Shown piece by piece: positions 1 to 7,423 of a stretch of DNA of 38,247 nucleotides. Within the stretch, counting starts at the first letter, position 1. Every line of letters starts with the position of its first letter. A model generated the notes under the pieces. It did not search any database and had not been told where the DNA came from. It worked only from the letters and a program-made list of their open reading frames with translations. The translations under genes and the position numbers were made by a program. Source of the DNA: CAIMZW01 sp037133095 (GTDB lineage Bacteria; Actinomycetota; Actinomycetes; Nanopelagicales; Nanopelagicaceae); NCBI GenBank assembly GCA_037133095.1, contig JBAXOT010000018.1:1-38247 (forward strand). The letters are read 5' to 3'.

Positions 1-549
1 GCCGCGAGTTCATCTCCTTCCACCCTAAATTTAGTTCCCCATACAGTTACGTTTGCGGCCAACGGCGGAAAAGGCAGTACCAGGGATCAGAAATCCAGCA
101 ATGCAGAGCCGTTACATGCAGCCACTTTTTATCGAACCGGCTACAGCTTTGCGGGATGGAGTACCAAAGCGGATGGGTCGGGAACGAATTTTGCCGATGG
201 TGCTACCTACTCTTTTTCGAGTGATGTCATTGTGTACGCTCAATGGAAACCGGTTCGCTACACTGTGACCTTTGATTCCAGCGGTGCATCGGGCCAACCG
301 GTCGCCATCTCTTTTGATTTTGGCAGCGCGATTTCTCTTCCCGGACAGGGATCAATGACATACCCTGGCTATGCCTTCAAAGGGTGGAAAACTTCCCTTG
401 GCTCTCCGACTATTTTGACTGGCTCGTATTCGCCGGCAGGCTCAGTAACTTTATTGGCAGTGTGGCAGAGCACGGCTCGAGTCAACGTGGTTCCAACCTC
501 GTGTCCCGATGGTCAGATTTTAATTGACGGCGTCTGCTACGCCACATGA
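1..549 (+). CDS. Secreted InlB B-repeat (Listeria-Bacteroides repeat) protein, 3' end only
   Basis: The reading frame is open from the first base, so the start and any signal peptide lie outside the window; 182 residues plus a TGA stop are visible. Two copies of a beta-grasp-like repeat can be read. The first, about residues 16-79, goes from VTFAANGGKGS to a GYSFAGWSTKADGSGT core and ends VYAQWKP. The second, about residues 81-155, goes from YTVTFDSSGASG to GYAFKGWKT and ends LLAVWQS. The GYxFxGW and (Y/A)xW signatures are typical of the InlB B-repeat / Flg_new family, which occurs in large bacterial surface or secreted proteins. The C-terminus carries a short cysteine pair (CPDGQILIDGVC) that may form a disulfide. 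No sortase motif or membrane anchor is present at the end. The function is unknown beyond extracellular adhesion-like architecture. Confidence in the repeat family is good. Confidence 0.8.
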   Translation, partial: AASSSPSTLNLVPHTVTFAANGGKGSTRDQKSSNAEPLHAATFYRTGYSFAGWSTKADGSGTNFADGATYSFSSDVIVYAQWKPVRYTVTFDSSGASGQPVAISFDFGSAISLPGQGSMTYPGYAFKGWKTSLGSPTILTGSYSPAGSVTLLAVWQSTARVNVVPTSCPDGQILIDGVCYAT

Positions 550-571
550 TTGAGCGGGTAATTGGGCGTCG

Positions 572-587
572 TTAACATGTCCGTAAC
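572..587 (+). promoter_or_regulatory. Candidate GlnR-like box upstream of glnA
   Basis: TTAAC, six bases, then GTAAC lies 24 bases before the glnA start. This resembles the GTnAC-n6-GaAAC half-site pair bound by GlnR in streptomycetes and mycobacteria. One position deviates, no second pair is seen, and GlnA2-type enzymes are not classic GlnR targets, so this is weak. Confidence 0.25.
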
Positions 588-610
588 GCGATATTGGCAG
601 GATTGAGTCC

Positions 611-1915
611 ATGAGCGATGAGATTTCCCGCCAGGAAGAGTTTGTTTTGCGCACCCTCGAGGAGCGTGGAATTCGCTTTGTTCGGTTGTGGTTTACCGAT
701 GTTTTGGGCTTTTTGAAATCGGTGGCAATTGCGCCCGCCGAATTGGAGAACGCCTTTGAAGAGGGAATCGGATTCGACGGATCTGCGATTGAAGGATTTG
801 CTCGCGTAACCGAGTCTGACATGTTGGCCAAGCCAGATGCTTCTAGTTTCGCGGTCCTTCCATGGCGTACAGAAGCCCCAGGCGCGGCTCGAATGTTCTG
901 CGATATCGCCGCCCCTGATGGACAGCCATCATCGGCAGATCCCCGCAATGTTCTGAAACGGACCTTGAACAAAGCCGGGGAGATGGGCTTCACGTGTTAT
1001 ACCCATCCCGAAATGGAATTTTTTCTTTTTGCAAAACCTCCCACAACTGGCGAACAGCCAATTCCCGTTGATTCAGGTGGCTATTTCGATCAGACCCCTT
1101 CCATTGTCGGACATGATTTCCGCCGCCAGGCGATTACCTTGCTCGAGGCTATGGGTGTTTCAGTGGAGTTCAGTCATCACGAAGCAGCTCCGGGTCAACA
1201 AGAGATTGATCTCCGATATGCGGATGCTTTAACTACCGCCGATAACATCATGACGTTTCGCCATGTGGTGAAAGAGGTTGCGCTCGATCAAGGTTTCCAT
1301 GCATCGTTTATGCCAAAGCCGTTTACTGATTTTCCGGGTTCTGGAATGCACACCCACTTCTCGCTCTTTAGTGGTGAAGAGAATGCATTTTATGAAGAAG
1401 GCGCTGATCATCAGTTGTCAGCAACGGGTCGTTCATTTATTGCTGGAGTTCTGAAGCATGCGCGGGAATTCACTGCAATCACTAATCAATGGGTGAACTC
1501 GTACAAACGTTTAACCGGCGGGGGAGAAGCACCTGCGATGGTGACCTGGGGTCACAACGATCGATCATCTTTAGTTCGAATACCTTCCTATAAGCCGAAG
1601 AAAGAGAATTCCACTCGAATCGAAGTCCGTTCGCCAGATTCAGCCTGTAATCCATATTTGGCATTCGCCGTCATCATTGCCGCAGGTCTCAAGGGAATTG
1701 AAGATGGATATGTTTTGGAGCCATCTAATAATCCGGAAAGTCTTCCGACCAACCTCGAAGAGGCTATTAATGCGATGGAGAGCAGTCAATTGGTTCGCGC
1801 CACCCTCGGCGAGGATGTTTTTGAGTACGTTCTGCGAAACAAGCGCGCCGAATGGGCCGAATATCGCAAGCAAGTGAGCGAATACGAGCTAAATCGCTAT
1901 CTTCCGGTCTTGTAG
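611..1915 (+). CDS. glnA: Type I glutamine synthetase, GlnA2-like
   Basis: The 434-residue enzyme would make glutamine from glutamate, ammonia and ATP in the cytoplasm. The N-terminus (RTLEERGIRFVRLWFTDVLGFLKS) matches the actinobacterial GlnA2 type from memory. The conserved GFDGSAIEGF is at residues 54-63, NQWVNSYKRL marks the nucleotide/glutamate-binding core, and EVRSPDSACNPYLAFA lies in the C-terminal third. The protein is shorter than most GSI enzymes (about 445-475). The loop between GYVLEP and the final helices is contracted to NNPESLP, so the NLYDLPPEE-type segment carrying the adenylylated tyrosine of GSI-beta enzymes is absent. Control by adenylylation is therefore unlikely. An AGGA ribosome-binding site sits 8 bases before ATG. 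The gene appears monocistronic; the leuA leader promoter follows within 50 bases. Confidence 0.95.
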   Translation: MSDEISRQEEFVLRTLEERGIRFVRLWFTDVLGFLKSVAIAPAELENAFEEGIGFDGSAIEGFARVTESDMLAKPDASSFAVLPWRTEAPGAARMFCDIAAPDGQPSSADPRNVLKRTLNKAGEMGFTCYTHPEMEFFLFAKPPTTGEQPIPVDSGGYFDQTPSIVGHDFRRQAITLLEAMGVSVEFSHHEAAPGQQEIDLRYADALTTADNIMTFRHVVKEVALDQGFHASFMPKPFTDFPGSGMHTHFSLFSGEENAFYEEGADHQLSATGRSFIAGVLKHAREFTAITNQWVNSYKRLTGGGEAPAMVTWGHNDRSSLVRIPSYKPKKENSTRIEVRSPDSACNPYLAFAVIIAAGLKGIEDGYVLEPSNNPESLPTNLEEAINAMESSQLVRATLGEDVFEYVLRNKRAEWAEYRKQVSEYELNRYLPVL

Positions 1916-1925
1916 TAGTCGAAGT

Positions 1926-1955
1926 TTGCTCAGGTTCGAGGCGACAAGTTATCCT
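1926..1955 (+). promoter_or_regulatory. Promoter of the leuA leader transcript
   Basis: A -35-like TTGCTC (1926-1931) and a -10-like TATCCT (1950-1955) are separated by 18 bases. The -10 ends 7 bases before the leader-peptide ATG, so the transcript probably begins at or next to that ATG and the leader peptide would be translated leaderless. Confidence 0.5.
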
Positions 1956-1962
1956 TTCAGGT

Positions 1963-2022
1963 ATGTGCAGCTCACTTCCTCTTTTAGGACTCCTCCTTCG
2001 CTGCCGCGGCGGGGCCAACTAA
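1963..2022 (+). CDS. leuL: Leucine leader peptide of the leuA attenuator
   Basis: This small reading frame codes for MCSSLPLLGLLLRCRGGAN and ends with TAA. Six of 19 codons are leucine (CTT, CTT, TTA, CTC, CTC, CTT), including a run of three, and the frame ends 82 bases before the leuA start. This is the architecture of an amino-acid-sensing leader peptide: ribosome stalling at the leucine codons when charged tRNA-Leu is scarce would change folding of the downstream RNA. A GC-rich segment follows, in which CCGCGG at 2004-2009 can pair with CCGCGG at 2036-2041. Comparative studies have described leucine leader peptides before leuA in actinobacteria; the ending LLLRCR looks similar, from memory. 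No clear ribosome-binding site is visible, which fits leaderless initiation. Confidence 0.75.
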   Translation: MCSSLPLLGLLLRCRGGAN

Positions 2023-2058
2023 CCGGTCACCTCGCCCGCGGGGTTTGGTCGTTCCGGT
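2004..2058 (+). promoter_or_regulatory. Attenuator-like RNA structure region before leuA
   Basis: The end of the leader peptide overlaps self-complementary GC-rich blocks: GCCGCGGC (2003-2010), CCCGCGGG (2035-2042), and CCGG at 2023-2026 versus 2055-2058. Alternative pairings are mutually exclusive: 2004-2009 with 2036-2041, or each block folding on itself. No T-run of a classical terminator follows the stem, so control could act through translation or a non-canonical terminator. Folding was done by eye only. Confidence 0.45.
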
Positions 2059-2104
2059 AGCCCATAACCGAACCGCGACACGTTACAAACGAGGAGAAGA
2101 AAAA

Positions 2105-3829
2105 GTGAATTTCCCAAAACAAGTACCCAGTTCAATGCCTATCCATCGGTATGCCCCATTTATTCCAGTTGATTTAACGGACCGAACCTGGCCGACTAAA
2201 CAAATCACGAAAGCACCTCAATGGTGTTCAGTAGACCTCCGTGATGGCAACCAAGCACTTATTGACCCGATGGACGCCCACCGAAAATTGGCGATGTTTA
2301 ACCTGTTGGTTTCTATGGGTTATAAAGAGATCGAAGTTGGATTTCCCAGCGCCAGCCAAACCGATTTTGATTTTGTTCGCAAAATTATTGAGGATGATTT
2401 AATTCCAGACGATGTTGTCATCCAGGTTCTGACTCAGGCTCGAGAACCTTTGATACGTCGGACCTATGAATCGATCAAAGGCGCAAAGCATGCCGTCGTA
2501 CATTTATATAACTCGACTTCGACTCTGCAACGACGAGTTGTCTTCGGACTCGATAAAGATGGCATTAAGAAAATCGCAACTGATGGTGCGCAACTTTGCC
2601 TTCGGCTGACCGACACGGTTCCGGGAACCTTGGTTTCGTTCGAATACTCGCCCGAGTCATACACGGGTACTGAACTGGAATTCGCGTTGGACGTTTGTAA
2701 CGCCGTGAATGATGTGTGGCGCCCAACTCCATCTTGGAAGAGCATCGTTAATCTGCCAGCCACGGTTGAAATGGCAACACCGAATGTTTATGCCGATTCG
2801 ATTGAGTGGATGCATCGTAATTTGGCCTATCGAGATTCAGTCGTTCTGAGCCTGCACCCACATAATGATCGCGGAACTGGAGTGGCTGCCGCAGAACTGG
2901 GTTATCTCGCCGGCGCCGATCGCATTGAAGGTACGCTTTTTGGGAACGGCGAACGGACCGGAAATGTTTGCCTAGTGACTCTTGGTTTAAATCTTTTCAG
3001 CCAAGGCGTTGATCCGCACATTGATTTTTCCAATATCGATGAGGTCCGGCGCACGGTGGAGTACGCCAATCAACTTCGGGTTCCAGAACGACACCCGTAT
3101 GGTGGCGACCTGGTCTTTACAGCGTTTTCTGGTTCGCACCAGGATGCGATTAAGAAGGGCTTTGAGCACTTAGAACGAGATGCCGTTGCTGCAGGTCGGA
3201 CCATTGACCAACAACTTTGGGCGGTTCCGTATTTACCGATCGACCCTAAAGATATTGGTCGGTCGTACGAGGCCGTCATTCGTGTAAATAGCCAGTCAGG
3301 TAAAGGTGGGGTTGCCTACCTGATGAAGCACGAGCACCAGCTGGACCTGCCGCGGCGGTTGCAAATTGAATTCAGCCAAGTTGTGCAGTCGAAGACAGAC
3401 GAGGCGGGTGGGGAAGTTTCGCCAGCCCAACTTTGGGAAATTTTTGAAGATGAATACCTTCCAGCAGCCAGTCATAACTGGGGTCAGTTCCGGCTGGACG
3501 GTCTCTCACAAACCTCCCACCTTGATGAAGATGTTCAATTGAGCGTGGAGTTGGCCGATAACGGAGAAGTGTCGACACTAAAGGGCTCGGGCAATGGTCC
3601 AATCGCGGCATTTGTGGCAATCATGAATGAACATATAGCGCCGGCGACGGTTCGAGTTCTTGACTACTACGAGCATGCTCTATCAGCCGGTGGCGATGCC
3701 AAAGCGGCCGCTTACTTAGAGTGCGAAGTGAACGGTAGAACCTTTTGGGGGGTTGGTGTTGACCCGAGCACCACGACCGCCTCACTAAAGGCAGTTATTT
3801 CGGCCGTCAATCGCGGACTTCGTAATTAA
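2105..3829 (+). CDS. leuA: 2-isopropylmalate synthase
   Basis: This enzyme condenses acetyl-CoA with 2-ketoisovalerate, the first committed step of leucine synthesis. The frame is open from 2045, but GTG 2105 is chosen because GAGGAG at 2091-2096 gives a strong ribosome-binding site 8 bases before it and because the leader region precedes it. The 574 residues fit the long actinobacterial LeuA form. Visible signatures are DLRDGNQAL at 44-52 (catalytic DRDG-like motif), metal ligands H251-P-H253-N-D in LSLHPHNDRGTG, GTLFGNGERTGN shortly after, and a C-terminal LeuA allosteric domain from about residue 430 (end VISAVNRGLRN). That domain normally mediates leucine feedback inhibition. Together with the upstream leader peptide this implies two layers of leucine control. 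Confidence 0.97.
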   Translation: MNFPKQVPSSMPIHRYAPFIPVDLTDRTWPTKQITKAPQWCSVDLRDGNQALIDPMDAHRKLAMFNLLVSMGYKEIEVGFPSASQTDFDFVRKIIEDDLIPDDVVIQVLTQAREPLIRRTYESIKGAKHAVVHLYNSTSTLQRRVVFGLDKDGIKKIATDGAQLCLRLTDTVPGTLVSFEYSPESYTGTELEFALDVCNAVNDVWRPTPSWKSIVNLPATVEMATPNVYADSIEWMHRNLAYRDSVVLSLHPHNDRGTGVAAAELGYLAGADRIEGTLFGNGERTGNVCLVTLGLNLFSQGVDPHIDFSNIDEVRRTVEYANQLRVPERHPYGGDLVFTAFSGSHQDAIKKGFEHLERDAVAAGRTIDQQLWAVPYLPIDPKDIGRSYEAVIRVNSQSGKGGVAYLMKHEHQLDLPRRLQIEFSQVVQSKTDEAGGEVSPAQLWEIFEDEYLPAASHNWGQFRLDGLSQTSHLDEDVQLSVELADNGEVSTLKGSGNGPIAAFVAIMNEHIAPATVRVLDYYEHALSAGGDAKAAAYLECEVNGRTFWGVGVDPSTTTASLKAVISAVNRGLRN

Positions 3830-3849
3830 ATGCCGTTACGGTGTGAACC

Positions 3850-4581
3850 GTGACTTTATATCGTGATCAAGCGATCGTGCTTCGAACCCAGAAATTAGGC
3901 GAGGCCGATCGCATCATCACCTTGTTCACCAAGGATCACGGTCGACTCCGAGCCGTCGCCAAAGGCGTTCGACGAACAAAATCTCGTTTTGGCGCCAGGT
4001 TAGAGCCGACCAGCTATGTAGATTTGCAACTTTATACCGGTAAGAATTTAGACACTGTCACACAGGCTGAAAGCATTGAGAATTATGGTGATCTCCTCTC
4101 CAACGATTACCAACAATGGACCATCGCCAGCGCCATCCTTGAATCTGCCGAAAGATTCACCGCGCAGGAGCATGAGCCGGCGCTGCAACAATTCTTATTG
4201 GTGGTTGGCGCGTTAAAAGCTCTGGCACATCAGACCTACGACCCATCGCTCATCTTGGATGCTTACCTTTTGCGCTCGCTCTCCGTTGCGGGCTATGCAC
4301 CTTCGCTCACACATTGCAGTCGATGTGATGAACCCGGTCCTCATAAATACTTTTCGCTCATGGGTGGAGGGAGCGTTTGTTTAAATTGCAAGCCTTCGGC
4401 TGCTGCGACACCTGCGCCAGAAACATTGCAGTTGATGTCAGATCTACAAACTGGTGACTGGGAGAGCGCAGTAGCCAGCGAATTACGAAATCGTCGTGAG
4501 GCTTCGGGTTTGATTGCCGCGTATTTACAATGGCATTTGGAACGTGGTCTGCGCAGTTTGCCTCTAGTTGAACGGGCATAA
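3850..4581 (+). CDS. recO: DNA repair protein RecO
   Basis: RecO promotes RecA loading onto SSB-coated single-stranded DNA in the RecFOR pathway. The 243-residue protein has the N-terminal OB-fold (YRDQAIVLRTQKLGEADRIITLFTKDHGRLRAVAKGVRRTKSRFGARLEP) and a helical C-terminal domain. That domain carries a zinc finger, C156-x2-C159 with C177-x2-C180. GTG 3850 is the natural start because the conserved N-terminus begins there. The gene follows leuA by 20 bases and is separated from uppS by two bases, as in the conserved actinobacterial recO-uppS pair. Confidence 0.95.
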   Translation: MTLYRDQAIVLRTQKLGEADRIITLFTKDHGRLRAVAKGVRRTKSRFGARLEPTSYVDLQLYTGKNLDTVTQAESIENYGDLLSNDYQQWTIASAILESAERFTAQEHEPALQQFLLVVGALKALAHQTYDPSLILDAYLLRSLSVAGYAPSLTHCSRCDEPGPHKYFSLMGGGSVCLNCKPSAAATPAPETLQLMSDLQTGDWESAVASELRNRREASGLIAAYLQWHLERGLRSLPLVERA

Positions 4582-4583
4582 GA

Positions 4584-5348
4584 GTGGCCAAGAAATATCG
4601 ACCCCCGACCCCCCATCCCTCGGGGGCAAAGCCACCGAAAATTTCGCCAGAACATATTCCGAACCATGTCGCTGTGGTCATGGATGGTAACGGTCGATGG
4701 GCCAAGGCCCGTGGCCTTCCTCGCACGGCAGGCCACGAGGCAGGGGAGGCCGCGCTATTAGACCTTGTTCATGGAGCCATCGAGATTGGCGTAAAAGAGA
4801 TCAGCGCGTACGCCTTCTCGACCGAGAATTGGCGACGCACCCCAGAGGAAGTGAAGTTTCTCATGGGGTTTAATCGAGATGTCATTCGCCGTCGGCGAGA
4901 TGAGATGAATGAACTTGGCGTCAAGGTTAACTGGGTGGGAAGACCGCAACGGCTCTGGCGAAGTGTGATCACGGAATTACAGATCGCCGAGGAATTAACT
5001 CAGGGAAACAAAGTATTAACGCTGAATATGTGTGTTAACTATGGCGGGCGAGCCGAAATCGTCGATGCCGCGACGGCCATTGCTCGGGATGTAAAGGATC
5101 GAAAAATTGACCCGGAAAAAATTTCAGCACAAGTATTTGAGAAGTACTTGTATGAACCGAAGATGCATGATGTCGATCTTTTCTTACGTTCGTCCGGGGA
5201 GCAACGCACCAGCAATTTTTTGATGTGGCAATCTGCTTACTCTGAGATGGTTTTTATGGATGTTTTGTGGCCTGATGTAGATCGAAGAACTCTTTGGCAA
5301 GCAATAGAAATATACGCCGAGCGGGAACGCCGATTCGGCAAGGCATAA
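4584..5348 (+). CDS. uppS: Isoprenyl (polyprenyl) diphosphate synthase
   Basis: This is a cis-prenyltransferase that adds isopentenyl diphosphate units to an allylic primer to make the polyprenyl carrier lipid for peptidoglycan and other wall glycans. The 254-residue sequence shows the catalytic P-loop VVMDGNGRWAKARG with D34, the AYAFSTENWRR segment, and the C-terminal LRSSGEQRTSNFLMWQSAYSE and WPD motifs. The proline-rich first 25 residues are an N-terminal extension common in actinobacterial long-chain synthases. GTG 4584 lies two bases after the recO stop, so the two are probably translationally coupled. Confidence 0.95.
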   Translation: MAKKYRPPTPHPSGAKPPKISPEHIPNHVAVVMDGNGRWAKARGLPRTAGHEAGEAALLDLVHGAIEIGVKEISAYAFSTENWRRTPEEVKFLMGFNRDVIRRRRDEMNELGVKVNWVGRPQRLWRSVITELQIAEELTQGNKVLTLNMCVNYGGRAEIVDAATAIARDVKDRKIDPEKISAQVFEKYLYEPKMHDVDLFLRSSGEQRTSNFLMWQSAYSEMVFMDVLWPDVDRRTLWQAIEIYAERERRFGKA

Positions 5349-5375
5349 GAAGTTACTTATACATATGGGGGATTC

Positions 5376-6386
5376 GTGAAGATTTCTGGTCTATTTGTGG
5401 TGAAGAACGAATGGCCACTATTGGCTGTCACAATTTCTCATGCTTTGACGCACCATTGCGCTGAAGTATGGGTGATTGATAACGGCAGCACTGATAACAC
5501 AAGAGCCGGAATTGAGTACTTAAATTCCATTGTCTGGAATGGCCGCATCCACTACTTCCATTACTCTCGTCGATTCGATCAAGCCGCCATCACAAGTTAC
5601 GGGATGCGGCTGGTCAGCCAATCGGACGCCGATTTTATTTTGGTCTTAGACGGTGATGAATTCCTTGTGACAAAGTTGCATCAGAATTTTGCGCTATTTC
5701 TAGAGAGCAAAGCAGCCGATCCGGCGTTTGCTTCAGCGTTGGCAGTGCAAGTTATTACCCAGAACTTTGCTGTTAAATCAGATTTTGATCTAGCGAAGTT
5801 GGATGACTACGTGGGGTTGCAGACCCGGACAATTCCCAATCAAGAAAATGTTTACAACGAGGTTGACGAACTCGCACGCAAGATAAACAGTGGTGAAATT
5901 AATTTCTTTGATAATCATCCATGGAATTTCCGGGCTATTCCTCGATCCGATAACCGGCTTTTTGTTACTGCCGGGACTCATCAATTAACCCCGAATTCAT
6001 CGCCTTTTCTTACCCGCACTGAAGAAATAGTGTTGGCGCATTTGCCTGTTTCCAGCGCTAAAAAGATCATGGCTTTGGCGCAACTCGAAGAAGGCGGTGT
6101 GCAAATTCTTGTGGCACAGGCGAGTGCTCAACCAAAAACGTTGGCAGAACTGTGGGCAAAAGTGACAGTGCCAATTGATGGCTCCGAACCTAAGTTCGCA
6201 ACGGAGCACGTGGAGTGGTTGTCAAATACTTTGCGCCCGATTGTGGCGATCTTGACTCCGCATTGGGAGGCATTGACGGGAGACTTCGAGTCGCCAGTTG
6301 TTGCTGATATCGAAAGTGAAGCCGCATTTCACGCCGGTGTGCTGGCCTGCCGAGCCGCTATTGATTTTATTTTGACTCACGCTTAA
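5376..6386 (+). CDS. Glycosyltransferase family 2-like protein (Glyco_tranf_2_4 type)
   Basis: The 336-residue protein is a likely GT-A fold glycosyltransferase. The N-terminus starts directly with the nucleotide-sugar fold (KISGLFVVKNEWPLLAVTISHAL), then DNGSTDNT at 35-42 and a metal-binding DGDEF at 92-96. The C-terminal half (from about residue 200) has no recognisable motif. There is no signal peptide or membrane segment, so it acts in the cytoplasm. GTG 5376 is preceded by GGGGG at 5366-5370. It lies 27 bases after uppS, whose product supplies a lipid carrier, but a functional link is only inferred. It ends 22 bases from the convergent LysR gene. Donor and acceptor are unknown. Confidence 0.75.
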   Translation: MKISGLFVVKNEWPLLAVTISHALTHHCAEVWVIDNGSTDNTRAGIEYLNSIVWNGRIHYFHYSRRFDQAAITSYGMRLVSQSDADFILVLDGDEFLVTKLHQNFALFLESKAADPAFASALAVQVITQNFAVKSDFDLAKLDDYVGLQTRTIPNQENVYNEVDELARKINSGEINFFDNHPWNFRAIPRSDNRLFVTAGTHQLTPNSSPFLTRTEEIVLAHLPVSSAKKIMALAQLEEGGVQILVAQASAQPKTLAELWAKVTVPIDGSEPKFATEHVEWLSNTLRPIVAILTPHWEALTGDFESPVVADIESEAAFHAGVLACRAAIDFILTHA

Positions 6387-6408
6387 ATGTGCTGAGGCAA
6401 TTGGGTAA

Positions 6409-7281
6409 TTATCGGATTAGATAAAAAGCTTCAAGATCTTTCGCAGTCTTTTCTAGAAAATCTGCGGCGTAGTGCAACGGATCCCAAGAAGCAAAGAGTG
6501 TAATCGCGAGCTCTTCGGAGTTTGCCTGCTTCCTGATGGGAATGGGAATGAGTCCGTATCGTGGATCATCAGAACTAACACAAATAGCTTTATGTGCTGC
6601 AGCCAGTGCCTGAGATGCGTGTGTGGACTGGGTTTCGAAGGCGATATTGCTTGATAAGCCAGCCTGTGCGAAAGCGTCATCCATAATCCTTCGAACATTG
6701 TGATTGTCGTCGACTATGGCAATCGCATAACCAGAGATTTCGGATAAGGAAATGTAATCATTTTTGGCTAAATCATGGTTGCTGGGAACCTGTGCCCAAA
6801 TGGGCGCCGCGCCCACAGTGCGAAAGCGCAATCGCGACGGAGGTGGACTAGTGCCAATAACAATGTCTGCTCGTCCCAACTCGAGTTCCTTATAAACGGC
6901 GTTGGGGAGACATTCCCGAATATTTGTTAGTAGCCCGGCGGTCCCGGCTGCGGCGATGAACGGCGCTATGACATCGGCAACTGTGGTGGGTGGTCCAGCA
7001 ATCGTGAATCGCAAACTCGTCGAAGACGTTAAGGATTTCACCTTTATTTCGGCTTGGCTGGCACGATTCAACAAATCTCGCGCAATGGGCACGAAGGCAA
7101 CGCCGGCTGCGGTGGGGGTCAACCGCAAACCGTGATCGAATAGGGGGACCCCAAGTTGTCGTTCAAAGCGCTGCAATTGTCTAGAGAGAGAAGGTTGGCC
7201 GACACGCAGTTCCTTAGCTGCAGCCGAAACCGAACCAAGTTCATAAATCTTCAAAAAGTAACTAACGAGGCGAAGGTCCAC
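6409..7281 (-). CDS. LysR-family transcriptional regulator, divergent from the ABC-hydrolase operon
   Basis: The N-terminal winged helix-turn-helix (DLRLVSYFLKIYELGSVSAAAKELRVGQPSLSRQLQRFERQLGVPLFDHG) is typical of LTTRs. A periplasmic-binding-like effector domain follows (about residues 80-290). The frame extends to GTG 7317 and ATG 7305, but GTG 7281 is preferred. It places the usual MDLRxVxYF-type beginning at the terminus and leaves the perfect palindrome at 7290-7306 in non-coding DNA. The gene is divergent from the importer operon, the usual arrangement for an LTTR that activates its neighbour in response to the transported solute or a product. The effector is unknown. Start-site confidence is moderate; the family call is firm. 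Confidence 0.9.
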   Translation of the reverse strand: MDLRLVSYFLKIYELGSVSAAAKELRVGQPSLSRQLQRFERQLGVPLFDHGLRLTPTAAGVAFVPIARDLLNRASQAEIKVKSLTSSTSLRFTIAGPPTTVADVIAPFIAAAGTAGLLTNIRECLPNAVYKELELGRADIVIGTSPPPSRLRFRTVGAAPIWAQVPSNHDLAKNDYISLSEISGYAIAIVDDNHNVRRIMDDAFAQAGLSSNIAFETQSTHASQALAAAHKAICVSSDDPRYGLIPIPIRKQANSEELAITLFASWDPLHYAADFLEKTAKDLEAFYLIR

Positions 7282-7289
7282 ATACTTAG

Positions 7290-7306
7290 TATGCCCGATA
7301 GGCATA
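7290..7306. promoter_or_regulatory. LysR-type operator palindrome
   Basis: TATGCCCGATAGGCATA is a perfect inverted repeat (TATGCC, five bases, GGCATA) containing the T-N11-A LTTR signature. Its centre lies about 64 bases upstream of the predicted transcription start of the importer operon, where LTTR recognition sites normally lie. A further GGCATA half-site occurs at 7334-7339, just downstream of the -35. Confidence 0.65.
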
Positions 7307-7327
7307 TCAAAATGCACTACTTACTCA

Positions 7328-7356
7328 TAGACAGGCATACCCCTTCTCTTTAAACT
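7328..7356 (+). promoter_or_regulatory. Promoter of the ABC importer-hydrolase operon
   Basis: TAGACA (7328-7333, five of six matches to the -35 consensus) and TAAACT (7351-7356) are exactly 17 bases apart. Transcription would start near 7362, leaving a leader of about 60 bases before the binding-protein gene. Confidence 0.6.
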
Positions 7357-7423
7357 CTTTCCAACCTAAGGCCAACCTTCCCATTGCGCCCTGAACCCTC
7401 GAACTCGTAAGAAAGGTTGTCGG

